A DNA stretch of 28,861 bases from IDS-8 sp964607425 (GTDB lineage: Bacteria; Pseudomonadota; Gammaproteobacteria; Steroidobacterales; Woeseiaceae). The DNA is taken from contig CAZSKQ010000036.1 of the NCBI GenBank assembly GCA_964607425.1, positions 1 to 28,861 of the forward strand. The letters are read 5' to 3'. Of the stretch, positions 28,801 to 28,861 are shown piece by piece; positions within the stretch are counted from its first letter, which is position 1, and each line of letters begins with the position of its first letter. The notes under the pieces are model-generated. The model was not told where the DNA came from, did no database searches, and was given only the letters and a program-made list of their open reading frames with translations. Made by a program: the position numbers and the translations under genes.

Positions 28801-28861
28801 ATGCCTGCCGGAATAACAACCATCGCCCTGATCATCGCGATCCTGGCCATCCTGCTTTACA
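28801..28861 (+). CDS. Start of a probable slipin/SPFH (stomatin-like) gene, partial
   Basis: Only the first 20 codons are in the window. They follow a strong AAGGAGCACCC ribosome-binding site, 29 bases after the nfeD stop. They encode MPAGITTIALIIAILAILLY, a membrane-inserting segment as found at the N-terminus of slipins. Slipin genes nearly always follow long NfeD genes as an operon, and this drives the call; the sequence alone could belong to any small membrane protein. Confidence 0.7.
   Translation, partial: MPAGITTIALIIAILAILLY

Noticed and set aside
1..28861. CRISPR array, rRNA genes, insertion sequences or prophage structural genes
   Set aside because: No regularly spaced repeats, no rRNA sequence, and no transposase or phage structural proteins among the translated frames.

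Overview
The window is GC-rich, gene-dense bacterial DNA with frequent GTG starts. It most resembles a gammaproteobacterium: a uvrC-pgsA pair lies near a tRNA-Gly(GCC) gene, a PilB-type zinc-less MsrB sits beside MsrA, and two REP-like palindromes carry a TGTAGGAGCGCG head of the kind common in Pseudomonas and Xanthomonas relatives. Genus cannot be decided from this. A run of exactly 100 N (9044-9143) shows that this is a scaffolded draft or metagenome assembly.

Layout. (1) 1-5079 is ordinary chromosome: msrB-msrA methionine sulfoxide reductases, an HDOD protein, a membrane diguanylate cyclase, an AraC-type regulator and a glutathione S-transferase relative. (2) 5333-13936 is an accessory block dominated by toxin-antitoxin (TA) genes in every state of decay. 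It holds a truncated NadS-like antitoxin, an intact ccdAB, a Gp49-like toxin with XRE antitoxin, an HI1420-type antidote beside a broken toxin, an intact DUF4160-DUF2442 pair with at least two decayed copies, and a frameshifted brnT-brnA pair. Between these lie a DUF2182/DUF1326 divergent pair, a short-chain dehydrogenase stub, an HNH nuclease with a PUA/EVE-like N-terminus, an unknown protein and an NYN-domain nuclease. A fourth DUF4160 scar lies outside the block, upstream of msrB. (3) A terminator, an 11-bp inverted repeat and tRNA-Gly (14173-14248) border the block on the right. (4) 14667-17137 is a two-gene operon for a small exported protein and a matrixin-like exported zinc metalloprotease. 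(5) 17256-28861 is core metabolism and repair: pgsA, uvrC, a family-5-type uracil-DNA glycosylase, NADP isocitrate dehydrogenase with a C-terminal insertion, malate synthase A, class II DAHP synthase, an ALDH7 dehydrogenase (AmaB type), a short asparaginase-like protein, and an NfeD protease followed by the start of a probable slipin gene.

How the genes work together. msrB and msrA repair both diastereomers of oxidised methionine. pgsA and uvrC are co-oriented and nearly contiguous. Isocitrate dehydrogenase and malate synthase sit next to each other at the isocitrate/glyoxylate branch, but no isocitrate lyase is in the window. The TA block has at least three potentially working modules (ccdAB, Gp49-like/XRE, DUF4160/DUF2442) among remnants of several others. 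Its position on the 3' side of tRNA-Gly fits island-type acquisition, although no integrase or repeated attachment site was seen.

The observations most worth following are the repeated DUF4160/DUF2442 scars, including one that abuts the assembly gap; two REP palindromes that each supply the TAG stop codon of the preceding gene; and the uncharacterised metalloprotease operon with its ATGA-coupled partner. I did not find a clearly new multi-gene defence or biosynthetic system. All calls come from reading the sequence, without database searches.
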